A DNA stretch of 64,000 nucleotides from Ornithinimicrobium ciconiae (GCF_007197575.1 NZ_CP041616.1:1922001-1986000), one strand, 5' to 3'. Counted from the stretch's first letter, positions 7,309 to 17,713 are shown. The notes: generated from the sequence alone by a model not told the origin. A program made the numbers and translations.

Positions 7309-9387
7309 GTGGCGCAGGACTACTCGGCCAGGCACCTGCAGGTCCTCGAGGGCCTGGAGGCTGTCCGCAAGCGCCCCGGCATGTATGTCGGCTCGACCGA
7401 CTCCCGCGGTCTGATGCACTGTCTGTGGGAGATCATCGACAACTCCGTGGACGAGGCGCTCGGCACCTTCGGTGACCGGATCGAGGTGATCCTGCTGCCC
7501 GACGGGTCCGTCGAGGTGCGCGACAACGGACGCGGCATCCCCATCGACGTCGAGCCACGCACCGGTCTGACCGGTGTCGAGGTGGTCTTCACCAAGTTGC
7601 ACGCCGGGGGCAAGTTCGGGGGCGGCTCCTACACCGCCTCAGGAGGCTTGCACGGAGTGGGAGCCTCGGTGGTCAACGCGCTCTCGTCACGACTGGACGT
7701 CGAGGTGGACCGGGGTGGCAAGACGCACCTGATGAGTTTTCGACGCGGGGAGCCTGGCGTCTTCACCGACAAGGGTGAGCCCAGCCCGGATGCGCCCTTC
7801 GAGCCCTTCGAGAAGACCTCGGTGCTGCGCACCAAGGGCCGCCTCAAGCGCGGCGTGAGCGGCACCCGCATCCGCTACTGGTCCGACCCGCAGATCTTCC
7901 TCAAGTCCGCCCAGTTCTCCTACGACGAGCTGGTCTCGCGGGCCCGCCAGACCGCCTTCCTGGTGCCGGGCCTGACGATGGTGATCCGGGACGAGCGGGG
8001 GGAGGAGCCCAGCGAGGAGACCTTCTCGTATGACGGGGGCATCACCGAGTTCGTCGACTTCCTGGCAGCAGACCCGCCGGTCACCGACACCTGGCGCCTG
8101 CAGGGCAGCGGCACGTTCACCGAGACCGTGCCGGTCCTGGACTCCAAGGGGCACATGAGCCCCAAGGAGGTGGAGCGAGAGTGCGAGGTCGACGTCGCGG
8201 TCCGCTGGGGGACCGGCTACGAGACGACCACCCGCAGTTTTGTCAACATCATCGCCACACCCAAGGGCGGCACCCACGTCGCGGGCTTCGAGCAGTCCGT
8301 GCTCAAGGTCTTCAAGAAGCAGCTCGAGAGCAACTCCCGACGGCTCAAGGTCGGCAACGACAAGGTGGAGAAGGACGACATCCTGGCCGGGCTGACGGCG
8401 GTGGTCACGGTGCGTCTCGCCGAGCCACAGTTCGAGGGCCAGACCAAGGAGGTGCTGGGCACCAGCGCCGTCCGGGCGATCGTCTCGAGGGTCATGGAGA
8501 AGGAACTGACAGGCATCCTCACCTCGACCAAGCGGGACCAGAAGGCCCAGGCCAGCCAGTTGCTGGAAAAGGTCGTCGCCGAGATGAAGTCTCGAATCTC
8601 CGCACGCATGCACAAGGAGACGCAGCGGCGCAAGAACGCGCTCGAGTCCTCGACCCTGCCGGCCAAGCTGGCGGACTGCCGCTCCACCGACCACGACAAG
8701 ACCGAGCTGTTCATCGTCGAGGGGGACAGCGCCCTGGGCACCGCCAAGCTGGCGCGCACCTCCGACTACCAGGCGCTGCTGCCGATCCGGGGCAAGATCC
8801 TCAACGTCCAGAAGGCCTCGGTCTCAGACATGCTCAACAACGCCGAGTGCGGCGCGATCATCCAGGTCATCGGGGCAGGCTCTGGGCGCACCTTCGACGT
8901 GGACATGGCGCGCTACGGCAAGGTCATCATCATGACCGACGCGGATGTCGATGGCGCCCACATCCGCACCCTGCTGCTGACGCTGTTCTTCCGCTACATG
9001 CGGCCCCTAGTCGCGGCGGGCCGGGTCTTCGCGGCGATGCCACCGTTGCACCGCATCGAGGTCAGTGCCTCAGGGCGCCGTCCCAAGGAGATGATCTACA
9101 CCTACTCCGAGCAGGAAATGCGCAAGAAGGTCGCCGCGCTGACCAAGCAGGGCCGCACCATCAAGCAGCCGATGCAGCGCTACAAGGGCCTGGGCGAGAT
9201 GGACGCCGACCAGCTGGCCGAGACCACGATGGACCCGCGCTACCGCACCCTGCGCAGGGTCACCCTCGACGACGCGGCGGGGGCAGAGCTGGTGTTTGAC
9301 CTGCTGATGGGCTCGGACGTCGCTCCGCGCAAGGACTTCATCATCTCCAGGTCCGACGAGCTGGACCGCGACCGCATCGACGCCTGA
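7309..9387 (+). CDS. parE: DNA topoisomerase IV-type subunit B (ParE/GyrB)
   Basis: The 692-residue protein is a type IIA topoisomerase ATPase subunit. The GHKL ATP site shows EIIDNSVDEA, DNGRGIP and GGLHGVGASVVNALS; the TOPRIM part shows VEGDSALG and IIMTDADVDGAHI; the C-terminal tail has QRYKGLGEMDADQL. Many actinobacteria outside Mycobacterium carry this second enzyme besides gyrase, with the A subunit encoded separately; the matching A subunit is on the opposite strand at 37427-39880. Together they would relax or decatenate DNA. The GTG start has a strong site (GAAGGAG at 7294-7300). Calling it ParE rather than GyrB rests on the partner and on the absence of a recF-dnaN neighbourhood. Confidence 0.9.
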   Translation: MAQDYSARHLQVLEGLEAVRKRPGMYVGSTDSRGLMHCLWEIIDNSVDEALGTFGDRIEVILLPDGSVEVRDNGRGIPIDVEPRTGLTGVEVVFTKLHAGGKFGGGSYTASGGLHGVGASVVNALSSRLDVEVDRGGKTHLMSFRRGEPGVFTDKGEPSPDAPFEPFEKTSVLRTKGRLKRGVSGTRIRYWSDPQIFLKSAQFSYDELVSRARQTAFLVPGLTMVIRDERGEEPSEETFSYDGGITEFVDFLAADPPVTDTWRLQGSGTFTETVPVLDSKGHMSPKEVERECEVDVAVRWGTGYETTTRSFVNIIATPKGGTHVAGFEQSVLKVFKKQLESNSRRLKVGNDKVEKDDILAGLTAVVTVRLAEPQFEGQTKEVLGTSAVRAIVSRVMEKELTGILTSTKRDQKAQASQLLEKVVAEMKSRISARMHKETQRRKNALESSTLPAKLADCRSTDHDKTELFIVEGDSALGTAKLARTSDYQALLPIRGKILNVQKASVSDMLNNAECGAIIQVIGAGSGRTFDVDMARYGKVIIMTDADVDGAHIRTLLLTLFFRYMRPLVAAGRVFAAMPPLHRIEVSASGRRPKEMIYTYSEQEMRKKVAALTKQGRTIKQPMQRYKGLGEMDADQLAETTMDPRYRTLRRVTLDDAAGAELVFDLLMGSDVAPRKDFIISRSDELDRDRIDA

Positions 9388-9429
9388 CACCAGGTCCGGC
9401 GCCCAGGCGAGTCCAGCCGCGCGCCCACG

Positions 9430-9867
9430 TCAGGGTGCCACGGGATAGTGGCTGCGGATCGCCAGGCGGTTCCAGGTGTTCATGACGATCGCCAACCAGC
9501 TGATCGCGGAGACCTGCTCCTCGTTCAGCGAGCCGTTGTCCCACCCGCGCGGCTCGGGGACCGGCAGACGGGTCACGTCCTCCGCCAGGGCCAGAGCGGC
9601 CTGCTCCTGCTCGGTGAAGTACTGCGACTCCCACCAGGCGGCGACGACGGCTAGGCGGTCGGCCGTCTCACCCCGGGCGGTCGCGTCCCGGACATGCATC
9701 CGGAGGCAGAACGCGCACCCGTTGAGTTGAGAGACGCGGATCTTCACCAGCTCACCGAGGAGCGGGTCGAGGCCTGCCCGGATGAGTGCTTGGTCGGCGT
9801 TCTTGTTCAGTGCGACGACGTCCTGATAGAGCTCGGGGTGCTGCTTGCTGAGGTTCACGATGGTCAT
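9430..9867 (-). CDS. Carboxymuconolactone decarboxylase/AhpD-like protein
   Basis: The 145-residue protein has the AhpD-type active-site motif NGCAFCLRMH (CxxC plus His) after a helix LGELVKIRVSQL, and a second half with AIVMNTWNRLAI. Proteins of this size and pattern are alkylhydroperoxidase D-like or carboxymuconolactone decarboxylase-like; the CxxC suggests peroxide or thiol redox chemistry rather than ring decarboxylation. Its ATG overlaps the stop codon of the upstream MFS gene by four bases (9864-9867), so the two are co-translated. The pairing may mean that the carrier exports or imports a compound that the enzyme protects against, but this is inference. A longer open frame extends to 10929 in the same frame, but it is antisense-like GC-rich sequence inside the MFS gene. 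Confidence 0.86.
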   Translation of the reverse strand: MTIVNLSKQHPELYQDVVALNKNADQALIRAGLDPLLGELVKIRVSQLNGCAFCLRMHVRDATARGETADRLAVVAAWWESQYFTEQEQAALALAEDVTRLPVPEPRGWDNGSLNEEQVSAISWLAIVMNTWNRLAIRSHYPVAP

Positions 9868-11030
9868 CGTCGCGCACCTGCCGCCCGTGGTCGACCGCGC
9901 ACCAGAGCCAGCGGCAGGGTCGCCAGACAGGTCCCGGCCACGACCATCATCGCGGTGCCGAACGAGGTGCCGGCGGCGACCAGCCCCACCAGCACCGAGC
10001 CGAGCCCCGTGCCGGCGTCGAAGCCGATATTCCACACGGCACTCGCCTGGCTGTAGTGGCGACGAGTGACCGCTGCGAAGGTGATCAGCATCGTCAGGTT
10101 CTGCAGGCCGCCATAGGACACCCCCACCACCGCCATACCGACTAGGAGGGTCGCGGCCACGGTTGCGGAGGGGTCGCCCACGGCCCAGGCGATCAACACC
10201 ATCCCCACGGCGCTGAGCACCACCAGCGGCCAGACGAAACGCTCCGGCCCGGACCGGTCCGCCAGGGCTCCCATCCGCCATCGGGCCAGAGCCGCCGTCG
10301 AGGAGAACAGCGCCAGGCCGATGACCGTGAGGGTGGTGCTGCTGCTCATCTGCGCGGTGAACGTGATGAGGGCGCCACCGGCCAGGGTCACCGCCAGCAA
10401 GAGCAGCATCGGCCGGATCAGTTGTCCGTAGGGTGCCCGACCGCCCTGCTCCTCCGGTGCCGGTCGGGAGTGCACCACCCGGCCGAGGGCGAGCGCCGCG
10501 GGCGCGCCGAGGACCGGGACGGCACCCAGTGCGAAGACCACGCCGAACCCGATGTTCTCGGCGAGCCACGGAGCCGCGGGCAGGAGTCCCACCTGGGTCG
10601 AGGCGATCGCGAGGCCGTAGACACCGACCGCCCGGCCACGCTGGGCGGCGGGCACCAGGTCGGCGACCACCGCGCTGCCCGTCACGGTCAATACCCCGAA
10701 ACCGGTGCCCCGCAGCGCGGACAGCCCAAGGGTGATGCCCAGGTCGTCGCTGAGCAGGTGCAGCAGGCTGGGCACTCCGAGCGCGAGCATGCCGGTGGCC
10801 ATGACCGCGCCCCAACCGAAACGTCGCAGCGCCGCCGGCACGACGAGCTGGGTCAGGACAGTGACCAGCATGAAGATGCCGTTGACGAGGCCGGCGCCGG
10901 CCTCGTCGGCCCCCCCGTGCACGGCCCACAGCGGGGCAACCGGCAGCAGCGCGGCATACCCGGCGAAGCCAAGCAGGGTCATGGTCAGCAGGGTCCGCAT
11001 CCCCGGGACCTGCCAGACGGAGGTGGTCAC
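9864..11030 (-). CDS. MFS transporter
   Basis: This 388-residue protein has 12 predicted helices and the compact loops of a drug- or sugar-efflux-type MFS carrier. Recognisable parts are a first helix around LLTMTLLGFAGYAALLPVAP, the VPAAQRGRAVGVYG loop after helix 4 and a short hydrophilic centre (SRPAPEEQGG). The start is GTG 11030, with no strong ribosome-binding site. The gene is divergent from the beta-glucoside operon, and its start lies only 50 nt from that operon's -35 element, so the LacI-type operator at 11110 could influence it too. Substrate unknown. It is followed by the overlapping AhpD-like gene. Confidence 0.82.
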   Translation of the reverse strand: MTTSVWQVPGMRTLLTMTLLGFAGYAALLPVAPLWAVHGGADEAGAGLVNGIFMLVTVLTQLVVPAALRRFGWGAVMATGMLALGVPSLLHLLSDDLGITLGLSALRGTGFGVLTVTGSAVVADLVPAAQRGRAVGVYGLAIASTQVGLLPAAPWLAENIGFGVVFALGAVPVLGAPAALALGRVVHSRPAPEEQGGRAPYGQLIRPMLLLLAVTLAGGALITFTAQMSSSTTLTVIGLALFSSTAALARWRMGALADRSGPERFVWPLVVLSAVGMVLIAWAVGDPSATVAATLLVGMAVVGVSYGGLQNLTMLITFAAVTRRHYSQASAVWNIGFDAGTGLGSVLVGLVAAGTSFGTAMMVVAGTCLATLPLALVRGRPRAAGARR

Positions 11031-11079
11031 ATCAGCGGACCCTACGCGGTGCGTCGAGCGGCGTGTTTGGTGTGGACCC

Positions 11080-11109
11080 TTGACAAGTGGTGGCTGTGTG
11101 CGTCACTCT
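11080..11109 (+). promoter_or_regulatory. Promoter of the beta-glucoside operon
   Basis: A perfect TTGACA at 11080-11085 is followed, about 18 nt later, by a weak -10-like CACTCT (11104-11109) that abuts the palindromic operator. A repressor on the operator would block the start site directly. Confidence 0.55.
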
Positions 11110-11131
11110 CTTGTGAGAGCGCTCTCACAAG
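11110..11131. promoter_or_regulatory. LacI-family operator (22-bp perfect palindrome)
   Basis: The left half CTTGTGAGAGC (11110-11120) is followed immediately by its exact reverse complement (11121-11131). The centre GAGAGCGCTCTC has the CG-centred symmetry recognised by LacI/CebR-type repressors; the Streptomyces CebR box has the same GAGCGCTC core. It lies 57 nt before the binding-protein start and just after the -10 region. The obvious ligand is the LacI-type regulator encoded at the end of this operon. Confidence 0.85.
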
Positions 11132-11187
11132 TGTTCCGACACCACTGACCGGCGGCAGATCCCGCCATGTGACAAGGGAGTTACACA

Positions 11188-12495
11188 GTGCACACCACCC
11201 GGCGAACGATCACCGCGGCGGTCGCGATGACCGCGATGACCTTCACTCTCGCCGCCTGCGGCGGAGGAGACGACGAGGGCAGCAACGGCGACGACAGCAC
11301 CTCGGGCAACGCCGATGGCGGTGAGCAGATCACGCTCACCGTCGCGACGTTCAACGAGTTCGGTTACGAGGACCTCCTCGACGAGTACGAGTCCCTCCAC
11401 GACAACATCACCGTCGAGCACGTCAAGGCGGACACCGCCGACAACGCGCGCGACGCCCTGCGCAACAGCCTGGGAGCCGACTCCGGGGCAGCCGACATCG
11501 AGGCCATCGAGATCGACTGGCTCGTGGAGTTCATGCAGTATCCCGACAAGTTCGAGGACCTGGCTGACTCCAGCGTCGAGGGACGCTGGCAGGACTGGAA
11601 GGCCGACGCCGCCACCACCGATGACGGCCAGCTCATCGGCTACGGCACCGACAACGGCCCGCAGGCCATCTGCTACCGCGCCGACCTGTTCGAGGAGGCC
11701 GGCCTGCCGACGGACCGCGAGGAGGTGGCCACCCTCCTCGAGGGTGACTGGCAGCACTACTTCGACGTGGGCAAGGACTTCGTCGCCTCCTCCGACGCGG
11801 CCTGGTTCGACTCGGCCAATGCCACCTGGCAGGGCATGATCAACCAGGTCGAGGTCGCCTATCAGGACGAGAGCGGCGAGATCATCGCCACCACCAACCC
11901 TGAGGTCAAGGCGCTCTACGACCAGGTGCTCGCCGCCGCCGTGGACGACGAACTGTCCGCCGGACTCGGCCAGTGGAGCCCGGACTGGTCCAACGGTTTC
12001 CAGCAGTCCTCCTTCGCCACCATGCTCTGCCCGGGCTGGATGCTGGGCATCGTCGAGGGCAACGCCGAGGGCATCGAGGGCTGGGACGTCGCCAATGTCT
12101 TCCCCGGTGGCGGCGGCAACTGGGGCGGTTCCTACCTGACCGTTCCCGCCCAGGGTGACCACGTCGAGGAGGCCAAGGCGCTGGCCAACTGGCTCACTGC
12201 GCCGGAGCAGCAGATCAAGGCCTTCGAGGCCAAGGGGACCTTCCCCAGCCAGGTCGAGGCCCTGGAGTCTGAGACGCTGCTGCAGTCCACCAACGCCTTC
12301 TTCAACGACGCCCCGACCGGTCAGATCTTCGTCGACCGGGCCAACGCCGTCACCTTCCAGCCCTTCAAGGGGCCGGACTACTTCTCCATCAACACCGCCC
12401 TGCAGGACGCGCTCACCCGCGTCGACGTGGACGGCACCGACGACCCCCAGAGCTCTTGGGACAAGTTCGTCGCCGACGTGGAGGCGCTGGGCTGA
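11188..12495 (+). CDS. ABC transporter sugar-binding lipoprotein (CebE-like)
   Basis: The 435-residue extracellular solute-binding protein family 1 member starts with a lipoprotein signal peptide (RRTITAAVAMTAMTF then the lipobox TLAAC, Cys at about residue 24) and a Gly/Asp/Ser-rich linker. The mature part has the usual binding-protein fold features, for example YGTDNGPQAICYRADLF and a C-terminal TAPEQQIKAFEAKGTFPS segment. The position before two permeases, a GH1 beta-glucosidase and a LacI regulator, together with the CebR-like operator, points to cellobiose or another beta-glucoside as ligand. The GTG start is preceded by AAGGGAG. No ATPase is encoded here, so a shared MsiK-type ATPase elsewhere is expected, as in Streptomyces. 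Confidence 0.88.
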   Translation: MHTTRRTITAAVAMTAMTFTLAACGGGDDEGSNGDDSTSGNADGGEQITLTVATFNEFGYEDLLDEYESLHDNITVEHVKADTADNARDALRNSLGADSGAADIEAIEIDWLVEFMQYPDKFEDLADSSVEGRWQDWKADAATTDDGQLIGYGTDNGPQAICYRADLFEEAGLPTDREEVATLLEGDWQHYFDVGKDFVASSDAAWFDSANATWQGMINQVEVAYQDESGEIIATTNPEVKALYDQVLAAAVDDELSAGLGQWSPDWSNGFQQSSFATMLCPGWMLGIVEGNAEGIEGWDVANVFPGGGGNWGGSYLTVPAQGDHVEEAKALANWLTAPEQQIKAFEAKGTFPSQVEALESETLLQSTNAFFNDAPTGQIFVDRANAVTFQPFKGPDYFSINTALQDALTRVDVDGTDDPQSSWDKFVADVEALG

Positions 12496-12498
12496 GCC

Positions 12499-13470
12499 GT
12501 GAGCACCACATCCACGCTCCGACCCCCGACGGAGCACGCTGAGCCGCCCCCGAAGCGCATCGGCTTCGGGGGCCGGCTCAGCCGGTGGGACCTGAAGCTC
12601 AGTCCCTACCTCTACATCTCCCCGTTCTTCATCCTGTTCTTCGTCACCGGCCTCTTCCCGCTGGTCTACACCGGGTGGGTCGCGGTCCACGACTGGGACC
12701 TGATCATGGGCCAGGGCGAGTTCGTCGGGACCAAGAACTTCACCGATGTCCTCGGCGGGCGCGACTTCTGGAACGCTCTGGTCAACACCTTCAGCATCTT
12801 TGTGCTCTCCTCGGTGCCCCAGGTCATCGCCGCCCTGACGATCGCCGCCCTGCTCGACGCCAACCTGCGGGCCAAGACGTTCTGGCGGATGGGAGTCCTC
12901 CTGCCGTATGTCGTGGCCCCCGTGGCCGTGTCCCTGATCTTCTCCAACCTCTTCGCTGACAAGTTTGGTCTGATCAACAGCATGCTGGGCCTGGTCGGGA
13001 TCGACCCCATCGGCTGGCACTCCCAGCGACTGCCCAGTCACGTCGCGATCGCGACCATGGTCAACTTCCGCTGGACCGGCTACAACGCCCTGATCTTCCT
13101 GGCTGCCATGCAGGCCATTCCCAAGGACCTCTATGAGCAGGCCTCGATCGACGGGGCGGGCAAGATCCGCCAGTTCTTCGCGGTCACCGTGCCAATGCTG
13201 CGCCCCACGATCATCTTCATCGTCATCACCAGCACCATCGGTGGACTGCAGATCTTCGACGAGGTCCGCCTCTATGACCAGTACGGCCGCGGCGGCGCCG
13301 ACGGCCAGTGGCAGACCCTGACCATCCTGCTCTACGAGCAGGGCTGGACCCGCGCCAACTTCGGTCGGGCCTCGGCCATCGCCGTGCTGCTCTTCCTGAT
13401 CATCGTCGCCATCGGCCTGATCAACTACCTCATCACCCGACTGATCTCCACCGCGGAGGTGAAACGATGA
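12499..13470 (+). CDS. ABC transporter permease (CebF-like, MalF family)
   Basis: The 323-residue membrane protein has six helices and the EAA loop YEQASIDGAGKIRQFFAV followed by TVPMLRPTIIF, which docks the ATPase. A charged cytoplasmic leader (residues 1-35) precedes the first helix LYISPFFILFFVTG. The GTG start lies 3 nt after the stop of the binding-protein gene. The first 28 codons contain a long hairpin (see the feature at 12538). The membrane-coupled partner is the next gene, which overlaps by four bases. Substrate is inferred from context to be a beta-glucoside. Confidence 0.9.
   Translation: MSTTSTLRPPTEHAEPPPKRIGFGGRLSRWDLKLSPYLYISPFFILFFVTGLFPLVYTGWVAVHDWDLIMGQGEFVGTKNFTDVLGGRDFWNALVNTFSIFVLSSVPQVIAALTIAALLDANLRAKTFWRMGVLLPYVVAPVAVSLIFSNLFADKFGLINSMLGLVGIDPIGWHSQRLPSHVAIATMVNFRWTGYNALIFLAAMQAIPKDLYEQASIDGAGKIRQFFAVTVPMLRPTIIFIVITSTIGGLQIFDEVRLYDQYGRGGADGQWQTLTILLYEQGWTRANFGRASAIAVLLFLIIVAIGLINYLITRLISTAEVKR
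12538..12582 (+). promoter_or_regulatory. Large hairpin at the 5' end of the first permease gene
   Basis: The arms 12538-12556 and 12563-12582 pair over 19 bp with a single bulged base and a 6-nt loop. The hairpin lies inside codons 14-28 of the permease gene. A stem-loop just after the binding-protein gene often lowers expression of the permeases relative to the binding protein; here it is unusual in being coding. Confidence 0.6.
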
Positions 13471-14362
13471 GCACCATCACCCCAGTCCCAGGGGAGCCGC
13501 TGCTTGCCGAGCAGCCCGAACCCGGCCGACGCTCCAGTGGCCGGTCCTACAGCGACCGCCCGGGCAAGCTCGTCTACGGGCTGCTGGCTGCTGTCGTCCT
13601 CGGAGGGCTCTTTCCCCTGTGGTGGTCCTTCCTCATCGCCAGCCACGACTCCACGGTGCTCGCCCGGGACCCGTTCCCGCTGGTGCCCGGCGGCAACTTC
13701 GTGAAGAACGCGGCGACGGTCATCGACACGGTCGACTTCTGGAAGGCGACCTGGAACTCGATCGTGGTCTCCACGGTGGTGTCCGCCTCGGTGGTCATCT
13801 TCGCCACCCTGGCCGGCTACGCGTTCGCCAAGCTGCGTTTCCGCGGGCGCGGACCGTTGCTGGTCTTCGTCATCGCCACCATGGCGGTGCCCACGCAGCT
13901 CGGTGTCGTCCCGCTCTATCAGGTGATGGCCAAGCTGGGCTGGACCGGTGAGCTGGTGGCGGTGATCGTGCCGGGCCTGGTGACCGCCTTCGGCGTGTTC
14001 TGGATGACGCAGTACCTCTCCTCGGCCGTCCCGGACGAGCTGATCGAGGCTGCGCGCGTCGACGGGTGCAACATGATCCGCACCTTCTGGCACGTGGGCC
14101 TGGTCGCCGCGCGGCCTGCCGCAGCGATGCTCGGACTGTTCACCTTCGTGGCCACCTGGACCAACTTCTTCTGGCCGTTCATCGTCCTCGGTCCGCAGAA
14201 CCCCACCCTGCCCGTCGCCCTGCAGCAGCTGCAGGCCGCCCACTTCGTGGACTACTCACTCGTCCTGGCCGGTGCCCTCCTGGCAACCGTGCCGCTGCTG
14301 ATCCTGTTCATCTTTGCCGGGCGCCAACTGGTCTCCGGCATCATGCAAGGAGCCGTCAAACA

Positions 14363-14366
<4 letters not shown>
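13467..14366 (+). CDS. ABC transporter permease (CebG-like, MalG family)
   Basis: The 299-residue permease has six helices and the EAA motif ELIEAARVDGCNMIRTFWHV, followed by VAARPAAAMLGLFTF. The N-terminus is hydrophilic (about 33 residues) before the first helix LVYGLLAAVVLGGLFPLWW. The ATG overlaps the preceding stop (ATGA at 13467-13470) and has the ribosome-binding site GGAGGTG at 13455-13461. With the preceding gene it forms the membrane channel of the sugar importer. The next gene, the beta-glucosidase, starts with another ATGA overlap. Confidence 0.9.
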
Positions 14367-15775
<1,409 letters not shown>

Positions 15776-15788
15776 GAGGAGTTCCGCC

Positions 15789-16796
15789 ATGGCCACCGGT
15801 AACGCGCCCACGCTGGAGGACGTCGCCGCCCGAGCCGGCGTCTCCCGGGCGACGGCCTCGCGTGTCATCAACGCCGACCCCCGGGTGCGCGAGGCTGCCC
15901 GCCTGGCGGTCCACGCGGCGGTCGCCCAGCTCGGCTACCGGCCGAACCGGGCCGCCCGGCGGCTGGTCACCCGCGCCGCCGACTCGATCGCCGTCGTGGT
16001 GCCGGAGTCGGACGAGCGGGTGTTCAGCGACCCGTTCTTCTCCGGCACGCTGCGCGGCGTGACGCGGGCGGTCGGTGACCTCCCCATGCAGGTGGTGCTC
16101 GTCATGGGCAAACCCGATGACGGCGACCACCGGATGGAGCGCTACCTGCGCGGTGGTCACACCGACGGTGCCATCGTGGTCAGCCATCACCAGAACGACA
16201 ACCTGTGGCGGGTCCTCGCCGAGACCCAGCTGCCGTCGGTCTTCCTGGGGCGGCCGTATGCCGAGGAAGCCCGGGTGCCCTATGTCGACGTCGACAATGC
16301 AGCGGGTGCTGCACTCGCTGCCCGCCACTTGGTGGAGCGAGGCTGCCGCCGCATCGGCACGGTGACCGGACCATTGGACATGAGCGCCGGGCAGGACCGT
16401 TTGGACGGCTGGCAGCGGGTGCTCGTCGAGGCCGGTCTGAGCACCGACCTGGTGGAGATCGGCGACTTTGCGGCAGCCGGGGGAGCCCAGGCGACCCGGC
16501 GCCTGCTCGAGCGGTGCCCGGACCTGGACGGGATCTTTGTCGCCTCGGACCAGATGGCCGTTGCTGCGATCGGGGAACTTGCCGTGGCCGGGCGACGCGT
16601 CCCCGAGGATGTCGCAGTCGTGGGCTATGACGACTCCACGGCCGCCACCATGAGTCGCCCGGCGCTGACCACCGTGGTGAACCCCATCGCCGAGATGGCT
16701 TCCCGCGCAGTGGATCTGTTGCTGCGCGTCATGGATGGTGATGAGGTCGAGCCGGCCATCTTGCCCACCGCCCTCGTCGTGCGCGAGTCGGCCTGA
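15789..16796 (+). CDS. LacI-family transcriptional regulator of the beta-glucoside operon
   Basis: The 335-residue protein begins with a LacI helix-turn-helix (PTLEDVAARAGVSRATASRV) and the hinge NRAARRLVTR, followed by a periplasmic-binding-protein-like sensor domain (SDPFFSGTLRGV, FLGRPYAEE, DGIFVASDQMAVAAI, VVGYDDSTAATMSRPALTTV). The ATG at 15789 has the site AGAGGAG at 15774-15780. It is the last gene of the operon, 13 nt after bgl, so it is probably autoregulated through the palindrome at 11110-11131. The inducer is expected to be cellobiose or a related beta-glucoside, by analogy with CebR and BglR. Confidence 0.9.
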   Translation: MATGNAPTLEDVAARAGVSRATASRVINADPRVREAARLAVHAAVAQLGYRPNRAARRLVTRAADSIAVVVPESDERVFSDPFFSGTLRGVTRAVGDLPMQVVLVMGKPDDGDHRMERYLRGGHTDGAIVVSHHQNDNLWRVLAETQLPSVFLGRPYAEEARVPYVDVDNAAGAALAARHLVERGCRRIGTVTGPLDMSAGQDRLDGWQRVLVEAGLSTDLVEIGDFAAAGGAQATRRLLERCPDLDGIFVASDQMAVAAIGELAVAGRRVPEDVAVVGYDDSTAATMSRPALTTVVNPIAEMASRAVDLLLRVMDGDEVEPAILPTALVVRESA

Positions 16797-16812
16797 GGGG
16801 TGGACCGGAGAC

Positions 16813-17544
16813 TCACAGGCCCGTGGCGTCGACGCCGAAGGTTGCCTGCGACTGCGTGAATCCCTCAAAGATCAGCTGGTCGATGAGTCCTTGCCGCGAG
16901 AACCCGGAGAACTCCAGATAGTTCTCTGCAGACTGTGCAGCTTGCTCGTTCCAGTCCACGTCGAGGTGGTTGACGGCGAACTCCGCGTCGGCGGTGGAGA
17001 AGTCCTCGAACTCCAGCTGTTCGACCAGCCCGGACTGGGAGAAGGCCGTGAAGCTCAGGTAGCTCTCGGCGGAGCGAACGGCGTTCTCCTGCGACCTGGT
17101 CAGTTCCGGCTCGGCTTGGGCGGCGGGCCTTTCCTCGTCGGCCGGCTCTACCTCGTCGGCCGGCTCTGCCTCGTCGGCCGGCTCTGCCTCGTCGGCCGGC
17201 TCTGCCTCGTCGGCGGACGGTGCTTCGGGCGTGGACGGTGACTCCGCCACGACCTCGGTGGCGTCGGCGACGGTGGCGGGCTCGTCCTCCCCGCCGACCA
17301 GGCTGCCCACGACGATGAGCCCCGCGATGATGAGCAATGCCGTCATGACCTTGTGCCGGCGGAACCAGGACCTCTTCGGTGCTTCAGGGTGATGCTGCGG
17401 TGGCACAGGGGGCGCAGGTGGGTGACCGTGACCTGGTCCCCAGCTCTGATGGCCCCCCTGCTGTCCATGAGGAGGTGCGGGCGGTGGATCCTGCCAGGTG
17501 GCGCCATAGTGCGGAGGCTGCTGGCCGGGAGAGGGTGTGGTCAC
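16813..17544 (-). CDS. Ltp-repeat membrane protein (host cell surface-exposed lipoprotein domain)
   Basis: The 243-residue protein has a Pro/His/Gln/Gly-rich cytoplasmic N-terminus (residues 1-55), one membrane helix (VMTALLIIAGLIVVGSLVG), an acidic linker made of PADEAE repeats, and two C-terminal Ltp repeats of about 48 residues (ENAVRSAESYLSFTAFSQSG and a second copy beginning EQAAQSAENYLEFSGFSRQG). The Ltp domain is best known from the superinfection-exclusion lipoprotein of the Streptococcus phage TP-J34, which blocks phage DNA entry, but the same domain is common in chromosomal actinobacterial proteins with no known role. GTG 17544 is chosen because GAGGAG precedes it. It converges with the LacI gene. 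Confidence 0.83.
   Translation of the reverse strand: MTTPSPGQQPPHYGATWQDPPPAPPHGQQGGHQSWGPGHGHPPAPPVPPQHHPEAPKRSWFRRHKVMTALLIIAGLIVVGSLVGGEDEPATVADATEVVAESPSTPEAPSADEAEPADEAEPADEAEPADEVEPADEERPAAQAEPELTRSQENAVRSAESYLSFTAFSQSGLVEQLEFEDFSTADAEFAVNHLDVDWNEQAAQSAENYLEFSGFSRQGLIDQLIFEGFTQSQATFGVDATGL
17133..17213 (-). repeat. 18-bp coding tandem repeat in the Ltp protein linker
   Basis: About 4.5 copies of an 18-bp unit (plus-strand CCTCGTCGGCCGGCTCTG) occur head to tail; copies 2-4 are identical and the first differs at one base. They encode the repeated hexapeptide Pro-Ala-Asp-Glu-Ala-Glu that spaces the Ltp domains from the membrane. Copy number may vary between strains. Confidence 0.9.
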
Positions 17545-17713
17545 GATGACTCCTCGCTGGTCGTGGGTGAGAGCCACCAGCAGACCGTGGTCAAGGCGTG
17601 GGGCACATCGGCCGACCAGACAGTCCCTGCTAGCCGATCGGCTACCGTCGCCGGGGCTGGACTCTCCAGGTGGTGGCGCTGCAGTGTCAGTGGTCGGCCC
17701 TACCGTTCGGGAC

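Noticed and set aside
9868..10929. N-terminal extension of the AhpD-like frame into the MFS gene
   Set aside because: Homology begins at 9867 with an ATGA overlap; the extension is out-of-frame translation of the MFS gene.
17133..17213. 18-bp repeats as a possible CRISPR or regulatory array
   Set aside because: They are in-frame codons for the acidic linker and have no spacers.
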